64,000 bases of DNA from Cupriavidus basilensis (GCF_000832305.1 NZ_CP010536.1:1984001-2048000); one strand, 5' to 3'. Positions 53,541 to 62,782 are shown, numbered from the stretch's first letter. Numbers and translations: made by a program. Notes: generated by a model from the sequence alone, not told the origin.

Positions 53541-55841
53541 TCAGACGTCCCCCAGCGCGTGATACAGCTCGTCTTCCTGCGCGAAATGCAGGCGCAGGAT
53601 CGCATTGAGCTCATAGAGCAGACGCCGGATTTCCTGCGCGCTTTGCAGCTCGATGCCGTCCGCGGGCTGGTCCGCGGCGATGCGCTCCAGCATGCCGACC
53701 AGGTGGAATATCTCGCGATGCCCGCCGCTGAGCGCCGCCAGCGGGTCCTGGCCGCCGAGGCGCCGCGCGAGTTCCGGATAGAGGTCGGCGTCGTCGTGGA
53801 TCTCATGCGCGAGCAATTGCTCGCGCAGTGCCTGGTTGAGCGCCGCCAGTTCGGTCGCGGCAGCATGACCTGGGAGGCTGGCTACGCGATCCGCCATCGA
53901 TCTCACCTGGTCGAGCACCTGCCCCAGCTCGCCATGCTCTGTCTTCAGCCTGGCGGCCTCGGCCGCGGTGATTTGCGCGGGCTTCCATTCAGGCCCAGGC
54001 TTGCGTGCCCGCAGCGCGTTGAGAATCACAACGACATCGATCACTTCTTGCAGCAGCGCGCCCGCCAGTGGCGGCAGGTAGCCGAATGCGGCCGCGATCA
54101 TGGCCACCAGCGACAGCGCCATGCCCGCCACGACGCTTTGCACGGCAATGTGGCGCGTGCGCCGGGCGATCTGCATCGCCTCGGCCAGGCGGTCCAGGCG
54201 GTCGACCAGCAGTACCACGTCCGCAGCCTGCGCCGACGCGGCCGCGCCTGCCGCGCCCATGGCCACGCCGACATCGGCGGCGGCCAGCGCGGGCGCGTCG
54301 TTGACGCCGTCGCCAACCATGATGACCGTGCCGTCGCGTTGTGCCTCGCGGATTGCCGCTAGCTTTTGCGCGGGCGTTTGCTGGGCGCGCACTTGCGTCA
54401 CGCCCAGCATCGCGCCTGTCATCCGCGCCACGTCTTCGCGGTCGCCGGTCAGCATCACCATGCGCTGGATGCCGGCCTGCCTGAGCAGCCTGAGCGCGCG
54501 CGGCGTATCAAGCCGGATCTGGTCCGCAAGCTGCAGCGCGCCGCACATGGCGCCATCGACGCCAAGAAAGACGGCCGACGCGCCCTCATGGCCCATGCGC
54601 CGCACCCATGCCGTGCTCCACGGCGTGGGCGCGGTTTCGCTGGCCACGTGCGCCAGGGAGCCGATGGTGACCACATGCCCGTCGATCGTGCCGCGCAGGC
54701 CGGCGCCGGGATCCTCCGCGACCTTGCCCGGCAACGCCAGCGCCAGGCCGCGCTCGCGCGCCGTGGCGACCAGCGCGCGGGAGCTGGCATGGACCGAGGC
54801 TTGCGCCAGCGAAGCTGCCAGGCGCAGCACTTCGTCCTGCGCGTGTCCCGGCGCCGCCTCGATGGCCGAGATGCGGGCCTGGCCCGTGGTCAGCGTTCCG
54901 GTCTTGTCGAAAAACAGCACGCGGCATTGCGCCAGCCGCTCCAGCGCACCGCCGCTTTTGACCAGGATGCCCCGGCTGGCAGCGCGCGACATGCCGCAGA
55001 CGATGGCCACCGGCACCGCCAGGATCAGCGGGCAGGGGGTGGCGACCACCAGCACCGCGAGTGCCCGGCGCGCATCGCCGGTGATGATCCAGGCCGCACC
55101 GGCGACGGCCAGCGCCAGCGGTACCAGCAGCAGGGCGTAGCGGTCAGCCAGGCGTATGGACGGGCTGCGGCTTTGTTGCGCCGCCATCACAAGGCGGACA
55201 ATGCCCGAATAGGTACTTTGTGCCGCCGTGGCGCCGGCGAGCATCTCGAACGGCGCGCCGGCGTTGACCACGCCGCTGCGCAGTGGCTCGCCCGGTGCGC
55301 GGCGCAGCGGCATGGCCTCGCCGGTCAGGGTGGATTCATCCAGCTCGGCAGCCTGGAGCAGCGTCCCATCGGCGGGCACCACCTCGCCCGCGCGTACCAG
55401 CAGCCGGTCACCGGGGCGCACAAGCTCCAGCGGTACCGGGCGCCATTCGCCGTCTTCGAACCGGCTGGCTTCGCGCGGCGCGTGGCGCAGCAGCGCGCTC
55501 ATCTCACTGGCGGCGCGCGCTTGCGCATAGCTTTCCAGTGCGCGTCCGCTGGCCAGCATCAGGGCAATCACGGCGGCGGCAAAGTGCTCGCCCAGCCACC
55601 ATGCGAAGCCGATGGCCAGCAGAGCCAGGACATCCACGCCGGCTTTGCGGCGCCACGCCGCGAGCACGGTGCTGGCGGCCAGGGCGATCAGTACCGGCAG
55701 GACGCCGATCAGCCACGCGGTGCGGGCAAGCGCCGCCGATTCGAACCAGTACAGCAGCGATCCCGCGCTCAGCGTGAGCGCGCAGGTCGCCAGAAGCCCG
55801 AGGTCGAGCCAGCGATGGTAGCGAGGCTGCGCAGGCGCCAT
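53541..55841 (-). CDS. P1B-5-type metal-transporting ATPase with C-terminal hemerythrin domain
   Basis: 766 residues. No N-terminal metal-binding domain. The TM4 metal motif is TPC (268-270, in ATPCPLIL). Phosphorylated Asp is D312 in DKTGTLTTG; the actuator TGE lies in DESTLTGEAM, and MVGDGVNDAPAL is near 520. From about 620 a hemerythrin-like four-helix domain is attached (KTEHGELGQVLDQ, HEIHDDADLYPEL, GGHREIFHLVGML, LHFAQEDELYHAL). P1B-5 proteins (e.g. Nia of Sinorhizobium) move Ni and Fe. In an operon after the DUF883 gene, under an FNR box. Confidence 0.92.
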   Translation of the reverse strand: MAPAQPRYHRWLDLGLLATCALTLSAGSLLYWFESAALARTAWLIGVLPVLIALAASTVLAAWRRKAGVDVLALLAIGFAWWLGEHFAAAVIALMLASGRALESYAQARAASEMSALLRHAPREASRFEDGEWRPVPLELVRPGDRLLVRAGEVVPADGTLLQAAELDESTLTGEAMPLRRAPGEPLRSGVVNAGAPFEMLAGATAAQSTYSGIVRLVMAAQQSRSPSIRLADRYALLLVPLALAVAGAAWIITGDARRALAVLVVATPCPLILAVPVAIVCGMSRAASRGILVKSGGALERLAQCRVLFFDKTGTLTTGQARISAIEAAPGHAQDEVLRLAASLAQASVHASSRALVATARERGLALALPGKVAEDPGAGLRGTIDGHVVTIGSLAHVASETAPTPWSTAWVRRMGHEGASAVFLGVDGAMCGALQLADQIRLDTPRALRLLRQAGIQRMVMLTGDREDVARMTGAMLGVTQVRAQQTPAQKLAAIREAQRDGTVIMVGDGVNDAPALAAADVGVAMGAAGAAASAQAADVVLLVDRLDRLAEAMQIARRTRHIAVQSVVAGMALSLVAMIAAAFGYLPPLAGALLQEVIDVVVILNALRARKPGPEWKPAQITAAEAARLKTEHGELGQVLDQVRSMADRVASLPGHAAATELAALNQALREQLLAHEIHDDADLYPELARRLGGQDPLAALSGGHREIFHLVGMLERIAADQPADGIELQSAQEIRRLLYELNAILRLHFAQEDELYHALGDV

Positions 55842-55881
55842 ATTGCCTTCGATCCGCTATCAATCGGCCATCATTCCGCCT

Positions 55882-56217
55882 TCAATCGCGGCGCGAGACC
55901 GACATCGCGACAAGCACCCCGCATACGGCGGCAACGGCCGCGGCCGCGCCAAGCGCGCGCCATGGGTGCGACTGCACGTACGCTTCTCCCGCATCGGCCA
56001 GATCGCGCACTTGGTCGCGGCCTTGCGCCTGCAGTTCACGCAGGCGCAGCTGCAGCGCCTCCAGCCGCGCCTTGAACTGTTCACGGGCCTGGCCGGCTTG
56101 CTCGCCGGTCAAGGCGGCGGCGTCGCGCAGCAATGCCTGCACATCGGCCAGCAGGACGTTGACATCGCGCTGTAGCACGACGCGGTGGACGGAAAATGCG
56201 GATCTGACGTCGTTCAT
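55882..56217 (-). CDS. YqjD/ElaB-like DUF883 membrane-anchored protein
   Basis: 111 residues from the ATG at 56217, after AGGAG. A long amphipathic helical region (VNVLLADVQALLRDAAALTGEQAG...) is followed by one C-terminal TM (GAAAAVAAVCGVLVAMSV). YqjD-type proteins sit in the inner membrane and bind ribosomes in stationary phase. First gene of the operon with the P1B-5 ATPase (40 bp apart). Confidence 0.88.
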   Translation of the reverse strand: MNDVRSAFSVHRVVLQRDVNVLLADVQALLRDAAALTGEQAGQAREQFKARLEALQLRLRELQAQGRDQVRDLADAGEAYVQSHPWRALGAAAAVAAVCGVLVAMSVSRRD

Positions 56218-56305
56218 GGCGCACTCCTGGCGGATGGAAACGATGAAGGTTCGGCGGGATGAAGCCAAGCCACATAACACTATAGGTACGGCGCCGGCCC
56301 GGTGC

Positions 56306-56319
56306 TTGATCGGTATCAA
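56306..56319 (-). promoter_or_regulatory. Perfect FNR box of the DUF883/metal ATPase operon
   Basis: TTGATCGGTATCAA is a perfect match. On the minus strand TATAGT begins exactly 21 nt after it. The start codon is 89 bp downstream of the box. Confidence 0.9.
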
Positions 56320-56416
56320 GCCGCCCATCAAACCCGGGTCGGACGAAGGGTGCCGCCGCTGGTTTCCTGGCACTGCTCGCATCCTCGCCGCAGGCGAATG
56401 CATCGGGCTCCGGCCG

Positions 56417-57193
56417 CTAGTGCCGGGCCCGGGCCGCGGCCCGCTGCGGCATCAGCAGCAGGCAAAGCGCCATGAAGCCCAGCAGCGCTGCCGAAGCACT
56501 GAAGCGACCCAGCGCCAGCCCGCCGGATTGCAGGGGCTTGTCGAGGAAGTCCCCCACCACCGCCCCAAGCGGGCGCGTCAGGATGAAAGCCGCCCAGAAC
56601 AGCAGCGTGCGTGAGATCCGCGTGCGGTAGTAGGCCAGGGCTAACAATGCCAGCAACGAGCCGAAGATCGCCATGCCGCCGACGTAGCCCATCCCGGCCG
56701 TGTCGGCAGTCCAGTCTCCCAGCGCTGTGCCAAGCGTCTGCGAGAACATGATGGTGACCCAGTAGCACAGCTCGGCGCGCGGCGAATGCACGCTGTCGAC
56801 CGAGACCGTGCCAAGCCAGCGATACCACAACGCCAGCGACAGCAGCAACAGCAGTGCCAGCAACGCGGATCCCCCGGCGTAGCCAATGCCGAGCGAGCGG
56901 TCGGCGAAGTCCGCCAGGGTTGTGCCGACCGTGGTGGTGGCCACGATGGTGGCCCAGTACAGCAGCGGCCGGAAGTGCCTGGCGCGAACCTGGGCACAGA
57001 CCACCACCAGGAACACCGCCGCAAAGATCGCTGTGCTGACCAGGTAGCCCAGTCCCATCGTCATGGACAGCGCATCGCCGCCGGTCTCCCCGAGCGTGGT
57101 CGCAGCGATCTTGATCAGCCAGAATGCCAGTGTGACTTCCGGCACTTTGCTGGCCGCTGCGGCGCTGGCCTCGCAAGTGGGGCGTGCTGTCAT
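56417..57193 (-). CDS. COG4705-like multipass membrane protein with four internal repeats
   Basis: 258 residues, eight or so TM helices in four repeated units, each with an Asp-containing motif: LGETGGDALSMTMGLGYL, VGTTLADFADRSLGIGYAGG, LGTALGDWTADTAGMGYVGG and LGAVVGDFLDKPL. The family is annotated only as uncharacterised membrane-anchored protein. No FNR box seen; a sigma-70-like TTGACG lies upstream. Same direction as the DUF883 operon, 199 bp before it. Confidence 0.82.
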   Translation of the reverse strand: MTARPTCEASAAAASKVPEVTLAFWLIKIAATTLGETGGDALSMTMGLGYLVSTAIFAAVFLVVVCAQVRARHFRPLLYWATIVATTTVGTTLADFADRSLGIGYAGGSALLALLLLLSLALWYRWLGTVSVDSVHSPRAELCYWVTIMFSQTLGTALGDWTADTAGMGYVGGMAIFGSLLALLALAYYRTRISRTLLFWAAFILTRPLGAVVGDFLDKPLQSGGLALGRFSASAALLGFMALCLLLMPQRAAARARH

Positions 57194-57302
57194 GTTGAAC
57201 TCCTTCGTGCTGCGTTGGGCGTGGCGCGGCAGTCGCCTGCCCGCCAGGATTGGCAGATGCTAGTCCGCGCTGGCTTAAGGCAACATTAAGTACAGCGTCA
57301 AG

Positions 57303-57338
57303 GTCAGCAATGAGGTCAGCAATGAGGTCAGCAATGAG
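57303..57338. repeat. Three tandem 12-bp repeats (GGTCAGCAATGA)
   Basis: Three exact units between the COG4705-like gene and the end of the LysR gene. Confidence 0.92.
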
Positions 57339-57362
57339 GGCAAGACCAAGGCCGGCCCGGGC

Positions 57363-58268
57363 TCAGGCGGGAGCGATGCCGTAGCGGCTGCCAATGCGCA
57401 GCAACAGCGCGTTCAGTTCCTGAATGATCGGTCTCCTGTCGTCGGCCCGCCACACCAGTGCCGACGGCATGGCCGGCAGATCGATTTCGACGAACGCGAT
57501 CTGCGGCGTCGCGTAGTAGCTGGCGGCGCGCTTGGTCAGCATGAGCAAGGCCTGTTTGGTGCCGACGGCAGCAATGGCTTCACGGATGGTGCGTATCACT
57601 GGCCCTTCGCCGATCGGCTTGCCCTGCGGGGTGTGGTGCGGGAAGTGATAGTCCTGCCATTCCTGGTTGACCGAGCCCGGCACCATGCGCACCAGCCGCT
57701 CCTGCGCCAGCAACTCAGGGTCCACCAATCCGGTGGCGGCCAGAGCGTGGTCCTGCGGCACGCACAGCATGCGCTGGTCTCGCATGATCACGGGCCCATG
57801 GCGCAGGCCGTCGGCCCCCAGCGGCAGCCGGCAGAAAGCCGCATCCACCGTGCCGTCGCTGACAGCGGCGTAGTGCGTCACATAGGTCAGTTCCACGAAT
57901 TCCAGCTCGATTTCGGGGTGCGCGGCCTTGGCTTCGGTCACGAACGGCTGGTGCAGTTCATAAAGGCCACCGCCGAGAAAACCGATCTTCAGCAAACGTG
58001 GCTTGCCCGCCGCCTGCTGCTTGCAGTCCTCGATGGATGCCTTGAGCTGAATGATCGCTGGCGCAGCGCCGTTGCGCAGTGTCTCGCCCAGCGGCGTCAG
58101 CGCGACACGCCGGCTGGTGCGATCGAACAGCAGCCCGCCCAGCGCGTGCTCCAGCGCCTTGACCGCCTCGGATACCGACGATTGGCTCACGTAGAGCTTC
58201 GCGGCGGCCCGGCCGAAGTGCAACTCGCGCGCGACTGCCAGAAAGCACTCCAGTTGCTTCAGGTCCAT
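57363..58268 (-). CDS. LysR-family transcriptional regulator
   Basis: 301 residues from the ATG at 58268, after GGAGG. HTH: LHFGRAAAKLYVSQSSVSEAVKALEHALGGLLFDRTSRRVALT. The effector domain opens LLKIGFLGGGLYELHQPFV. Divergent from the alpha/beta hydrolase gene, its likely target. Confidence 0.92.
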   Translation of the reverse strand: MDLKQLECFLAVARELHFGRAAAKLYVSQSSVSEAVKALEHALGGLLFDRTSRRVALTPLGETLRNGAAPAIIQLKASIEDCKQQAAGKPRLLKIGFLGGGLYELHQPFVTEAKAAHPEIELEFVELTYVTHYAAVSDGTVDAAFCRLPLGADGLRHGPVIMRDQRMLCVPQDHALAATGLVDPELLAQERLVRMVPGSVNQEWQDYHFPHHTPQGKPIGEGPVIRTIREAIAAVGTKQALLMLTKRAASYYATPQIAFVEIDLPAMPSALVWRADDRRPIIQELNALLLRIGSRYGIAPA

Positions 58269-58291
58269 CCATGCCTCCTGACACGCATTGT

Positions 58292-58316
58292 TTAATCAAT
58301 CGGAAAGTGCGATTAA
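58292..58316. promoter_or_regulatory. Candidate LysR operator in the divergent promoter
   Basis: TTAATC and GATTAA form a dyad with a 13-nt spacer; GATTAATC at its right end is itself palindromic. It lies 24-48 bp upstream of the lysR start. Confidence 0.5.
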
Positions 58317-58394
58317 TCGGCAGGATATTAGCACTTGTTCCCAAAACTGCACATCGGCAGAATGGCGCGGTTACTACTTGAATTATCTGGCGAT

Positions 58395-59363
58395 ATGGGC
58401 AAAGCAGAAGGGGCGTTGAGCAAGACTGCGCAAAACAAGGTGCGCGTGAATGGATCGGCAGAACCGATCGAATTCACACTGGATGGCGACGTGATCCGCG
58501 GTACGTTCTACTTGCCTGCGGGCACCACGGGCCAGGTGCCGGCCGTGGTGCTTGCGCACGGGTGGTCGATGGTGGCGGGCGGTGACCTGGAGGACTACGC
58601 CGCGGCAGTTGTCAATGAGGGCATCGCGGCCCTGACGTTCGATTTCCGGCGGCTGGGCCGCAGCGGCGGGCAGCCCCGCCAGGAGATCGATCCCGCCTGG
58701 CAGATCGAGGATTTCCGCGCGGCGATCTCCTACGTGCGCAGCCGGCCCGAGGTCGACCGGGAGCGCATCGGCATCTGGGGATCGAGCTACAGCGGCGGGC
58801 ATGCCCTGGTCGTGGCCGCCATCGACAAACGGGTCAGGTGCGTGGTCAGCCAGGTCCCGACCATCAGCGGCTTTGCCGCCGCGCAGCGGCGCGTGCGCTA
58901 CGACAAGGCGCGCACACTGCAGGCCGCGTTCGAGGCGGACCGCGAGGCCCGCTTTGCCGGAGCAGCGCCGGCGACATTACGCATGATTGATGCCGAGCCC
59001 GATGCGCCGGTCGCCTATCCCGGCCGCGATTCGTACGACTACATGCATGGCGAAGCGCAGCGCTGCCCGTCGTGGGCCAACGCGGTCACGCTGCGCTCGC
59101 TGGAACTGGCGCGCGCCTATGAGCCGGGTGCCTACATCCGGCGTATCGCGCCAACGCCGCTGCTGATGATCGTTGCGACCGAAGATGGCCTGACACCAGC
59201 CGACCTGCAGCAAGAGGCCTTTAACCAGGCGCACCAGCCCAAGCAACTGCTGCTGCTTGGCGGCGGGCACTACTCGGTTTACACGGAGCATTTCGACCAG
59301 ACCAGCCGCGCGGCTGCAAGCTGGTTCGCCGAGCACCTGGGCAAGCCGGCGCACGGGCGATGA
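58395..59363 (+). CDS. Alpha/beta-hydrolase (dienelactone-hydrolase/X-Pro-peptidase-like)
   Basis: 322 residues from the ATG at 58395; ATG 58362 or a TTG at 58335 are alternatives without ribosome sites. The nucleophile elbow is GIWGSSYSGGHALVV (Ser in G-x-S-x-S-G pattern). Acid and His are likely ATEDGLTPA and GGGHYSVY. The oxyanion region is VLAHGWSMVAGG. Substrate unknown; regulated by the divergent LysR gene (inference). Confidence 0.85.
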   Translation: MGKAEGALSKTAQNKVRVNGSAEPIEFTLDGDVIRGTFYLPAGTTGQVPAVVLAHGWSMVAGGDLEDYAAAVVNEGIAALTFDFRRLGRSGGQPRQEIDPAWQIEDFRAAISYVRSRPEVDRERIGIWGSSYSGGHALVVAAIDKRVRCVVSQVPTISGFAAAQRRVRYDKARTLQAAFEADREARFAGAAPATLRMIDAEPDAPVAYPGRDSYDYMHGEAQRCPSWANAVTLRSLELARAYEPGAYIRRIAPTPLLMIVATEDGLTPADLQQEAFNQAHQPKQLLLLGGGHYSVYTEHFDQTSRAAASWFAEHLGKPAHGR

Positions 59364-59396
59364 TCCTTGGGCGGATAGGGGCAAATAGGGCGCAGA

Positions 59397-59436
59397 TTGG
59401 GTTTGGGTTTGGGTTCGGGCTTGGGTTTTTTGCCCG
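59397..59436. repeat. Hexamer repeats (TTGGGT) with a small hairpin at a convergent gene end
   Basis: Five hexamers, four of them TTGGGT and one TCGGGC, then a CGGGC/GCCCG stem with a T-rich loop (59416-59436). Lies between convergent hydrolase and autotransporter genes, 4 bp from the latter's stop; it could act as a weak terminator. Confidence 0.7.
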
Positions 59437-59439
59437 AAA

Positions 59440-62400
59440 TCACCAGCTGTACCTGTAGCCCATGCTGAGCGTCCACGGTTTGTCGAGCCTGGCGCCGCTT
59501 GCGTACCCGTAGTCGGCGTACAGGCGGTGGTTCGTGCCCAGTGACGCAGCAACGCCCACGCCCAGCTCGGCAAGGCCGCCGGACAGATCGGTCCGGGTAG
59601 CCACGCCGTTGGTGCGTACCGTGCTCCTGCCGTCAAGCTCCTGCGACAGGCTCAGCTTGAGGTAGGGCTGCACGGCGTTGCCATTGGCAAATGCAATGTG
59701 GCGGCCGAGCAGGGAACCAACGCGCAGGCGCATCGAATTGCCGCTGCCGGCATCGACCTGCAGACCGTTGCTGGCGCGGTAGCTGGCGCCGCTGGCGCGG
59801 AGCATCGACAACGCCACCTGAGGCTCGACGAACCAGCCGAAACCGAACGGCATCTGGCGGCCGGCTTCCACCGACACGCCGATGGCGTTCTGGTGGGAGG
59901 CGGCCTTCACCGACTGGCCGTCGGTCGCCACCACCGCGAAGTTCTGCTGGATTTTGTTGGCCTTGAACATGCCGTCGACGTACCAGCCGGCGTCAGCCAG
60001 CCAGGTGGCATAGCCACCGAAGTGGTAGCTATCGGCGCCGCCCGTGCCTTCGTCACGAAAACGGCGGTCGGTCGAACTGTATCCGGTCATGGCGCCGACG
60101 TACCAACGCCCGCCTTCGACCGGCAGGGACTTGTCGACGCCGACCGCCAGGCCGCCCACGGTCTGCTCGAACGAGCGAGCGCCGCGATTGTCGAGCTTCT
60201 GGCGCTCGCCGAAACCCCGCACCCAGACGCCACCTTCGTTCTTGCCCTGGCGCAACTCACCCATCCGCTTGGCCAGCGTGCCTGTTTCGGCATGCCAGAT
60301 CGCGTGCGCGGTACCTGCGCTGGACGTATTGACCGCGGCGTTGGCGGCCGTGGACAGGTTGTCAGGCGGCCCGATCCGGGACTGGTCTGGCGCCGGCACC
60401 GCTTCCGGCGACAGCTCGATGGCGTTGACGAGGCTCCAGTCGGTGGCGCGGCCGTTAACCGTGTCGCTGCTTTTCAGCGCATAGCGATAGGTGCCGGCGT
60501 CTACCAATTGATCGCGGTTTGCGAGCGCGAACGACCCCGGGCCGCCCTCGCTCTGAATGATCCTCAGGGACCCGTGGCCGGCCAGTGGCTCGGCGCCGCT
60601 GTTGGCGACCAGCACGCGGTGATTGCCCGTGACGGTGCCGGCGACACGCAGCAGGTCCCCCTGGCCGGCGCCCAGGTCGGTGCGCATCTCGAACAGGCCG
60701 CCGCCGCCGAGGTTGCCGGTCACGTCCAGCACCTTGAAGCCGCTGCCCGGGGTGGCAAACGACACCGTGCCCGCATTGTCCAGGCGCGCCACCGCCGAGT
60801 TCCCGCGCACGCGCCAGGTGCTGCTGCCGTCAATGCTCAGCGTATCCAGCGTCCGCCCGGCGTTGTTGCGCAAGGTGCCGGTCAACACGGAGTGGTCGCG
60901 CAGGGTTACGCTGGCCGACCCGCTGTCGAGCAGCACGTCACCCACCAGGTGGCTGCGCTGCGCGTTGAGTTGCACATTGCGTGCGGCGATCGTAGTGCTG
61001 CCGCTTGGTGTGGAGAGGCGCCGTTCGTCCACGTACAGCAATGTGCCTTCGCCGCTGCGGGATCCACCGATGATCGTGGTGTCGACCAGGTTGGCGATGA
61101 GGCCGCCGCCTTCGACCGAGATGCCATTGCCGCGCGCGGCCTCGATATGGCTGTTGCGGATCCCTATCGCGTTGTCGACGCCGGGCGTGTTCGAGTAGGC
61201 CTGCATGCCATTGGCGCCTGTGCCGCCGGTGCGTATGTCGACGCCGTCCAGGCTGGCCTGCGCGCCCTGGTTGCCCATCATCAGTCCATGGGCGTTGTCG
61301 CCAGCGGTGCGCACGATGGTACCGGTTGCTTCCAGGCGCGCGCCGTTGGCGAGCAGGCCGTAGGCCGTGTCGCCGTGCGTGGTGACCGAGCCACCTTCCA
61401 GCACGACACGGGACCCGGACAGGCGCGAGACCACACCGATGGCAGCGTTGCCGAAGGTCTCGACGGCGACGCCGTGCGCGGTGGTCGTCGCGCTGGTGCC
61501 GCTGCCGCCATAGAGTTCGGACACGTAGATGCCGTGCCCGCTGGCGCCAAGCGTCGTGATCGAGCCGCCGTCCATGGTGACTGCGCCCGCCCGGTTGTCC
61601 ACGCCCAAGGCGTTTTCCCCGGTCATCCTGATGGAGACGTCCTTGGCCAGCACGACGCTCTCGCTCGGAACCCGGATGCCAGCCACGAACGAACCATTGC
61701 TGCTGATCTGCACGCGTTCCAGCCTGGCATGGACACCATCGGCGTTTGCGTCGATGCCGGAACCCGTCTCGGCATGCACCACCACATCGCGCAACTCGGC
61801 TTTGGACGGGGTGAATACCGCGCCACCGGCCCTGGTGAGATACACGCCGTCGCGATACGCATCGATGGTGCCGTTGAAGTACGAGATGCTGCCGCCGGCC
61901 GCGTGGATGCCGGTGCCGCGGACCGAGACGATCTCGGCGTTGGTTGCGGTCACCGCGCCGCGCTCGACGCTGATGCCTTTGCCGCCCCAATTCGTGGCGG
62001 CGGTGGCATGGAGCCTCGCCTGATCCAGGACGACGCTGGCGCCATCCGCTGCGTGGACTGCCGAGGCGCCGTCGCCAAGGACGGTGATCTGCGTTTCGCG
62101 GGCGGTAATCACGGCATCCGTCCCCGCTGCGTGCAGGCCATGGGCTTCGTCTCCCTGGGTGGAAACCGAGCCGCCGGTCACCTCGGCGCGCCCGCCGTCG
62201 ATGGCGTGCACGCCGTAGGAATATCGACCCTCGGTCGTTGTCCGCGTGCCGTTCAGGGTCGCTAGGCTGCCCGCATCGCGCACGACCAAGGCATCGGCGT
62301 TGAACTCGCCCAGCGCGGTAAGGTTGCTGTCGGACAGTCCCAGCGTGCCGCCGGCGCTGACGGTGACGCCCTGCGCGCCGACGCTTGTGCCTGCGATGCC

Positions 62401-62631
62401 GGCCCGGATGCTGACGCTGTTACCCGAAAGAGAGTTGTTGGTTCCCCTGATATTGACCGCTGCGCCGGCATCCGCACGCGTGACCGTGTCACCGGGGAAG
62501 AGCACCCGGTTCTCCCCATCGGGTGGGGAGAGATCGATGCTGGGGTAGGCCGTCGCTGCCGTGGCCAGCGGAATGGCCGGGAACAGCATGGTGAGGATGG
62601 CGACGGAAATTCCGGTCGGTTGCAGTTTCAT
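59440..62631 (-). CDS. Type Va autotransporter (pertactin-like) adhesin
   Basis: 1063 residues. A signal peptide (MKLQPTGISVAILTMLFPAIPLATA) is followed by a beta-helical passenger of about 700 residues with many GGS/T and ITALG-like rungs. A pertactin-type linker (LRNNAGRTLDTLSIDGSSTWRV, QGDLLRVAGTVTGNHRVLV) leads to a beta-barrel of about 270 residues ending MGYRYSW, with a terminal aromatic residue for outer-membrane insertion. No protease or RGD motif seen. The upstream near-palindrome (62783-62799) is shared with the gene at 63022. Confidence 0.92.
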   Translation of the reverse strand: MKLQPTGISVAILTMLFPAIPLATAATAYPSIDLSPPDGENRVLFPGDTVTRADAGAAVNIRGTNNSLSGNSVSIRAGIAGTSVGAQGVTVSAGGTLGLSDSNLTALGEFNADALVVRDAGSLATLNGTRTTTEGRYSYGVHAIDGGRAEVTGGSVSTQGDEAHGLHAAGTDAVITARETQITVLGDGASAVHAADGASVVLDQARLHATAATNWGGKGISVERGAVTATNAEIVSVRGTGIHAAGGSISYFNGTIDAYRDGVYLTRAGGAVFTPSKAELRDVVVHAETGSGIDANADGVHARLERVQISSNGSFVAGIRVPSESVVLAKDVSIRMTGENALGVDNRAGAVTMDGGSITTLGASGHGIYVSELYGGSGTSATTTAHGVAVETFGNAAIGVVSRLSGSRVVLEGGSVTTHGDTAYGLLANGARLEATGTIVRTAGDNAHGLMMGNQGAQASLDGVDIRTGGTGANGMQAYSNTPGVDNAIGIRNSHIEAARGNGISVEGGGLIANLVDTTIIGGSRSGEGTLLYVDERRLSTPSGSTTIAARNVQLNAQRSHLVGDVLLDSGSASVTLRDHSVLTGTLRNNAGRTLDTLSIDGSSTWRVRGNSAVARLDNAGTVSFATPGSGFKVLDVTGNLGGGGLFEMRTDLGAGQGDLLRVAGTVTGNHRVLVANSGAEPLAGHGSLRIIQSEGGPGSFALANRDQLVDAGTYRYALKSSDTVNGRATDWSLVNAIELSPEAVPAPDQSRIGPPDNLSTAANAAVNTSSAGTAHAIWHAETGTLAKRMGELRQGKNEGGVWVRGFGERQKLDNRGARSFEQTVGGLAVGVDKSLPVEGGRWYVGAMTGYSSTDRRFRDEGTGGADSYHFGGYATWLADAGWYVDGMFKANKIQQNFAVVATDGQSVKAASHQNAIGVSVEAGRQMPFGFGWFVEPQVALSMLRASGASYRASNGLQVDAGSGNSMRLRVGSLLGRHIAFANGNAVQPYLKLSLSQELDGRSTVRTNGVATRTDLSGGLAELGVGVAASLGTNHRLYADYGYASGARLDKPWTLSMGYRYSW

Positions 62632-62782
62632 GGAGGCGTGCCCGGCTTGCTCCGCCCAATACCAAATACACCAAACCTGAATCCGTTATTGAAAATAATG
62701 AAGTGAGTATGGAGGCGTTGACGGGGAGCGTTGAGAGAATGGGATCAGCCGGGGCATTCTAGATACGCATTCGCCAGATTTG

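Noticed and set aside
59698..62265. 855-codon rightward frame inside the autotransporter
   Set aside because: Shadow of the leftward autotransporter, rich in His/Arg/Gln with no domain features.
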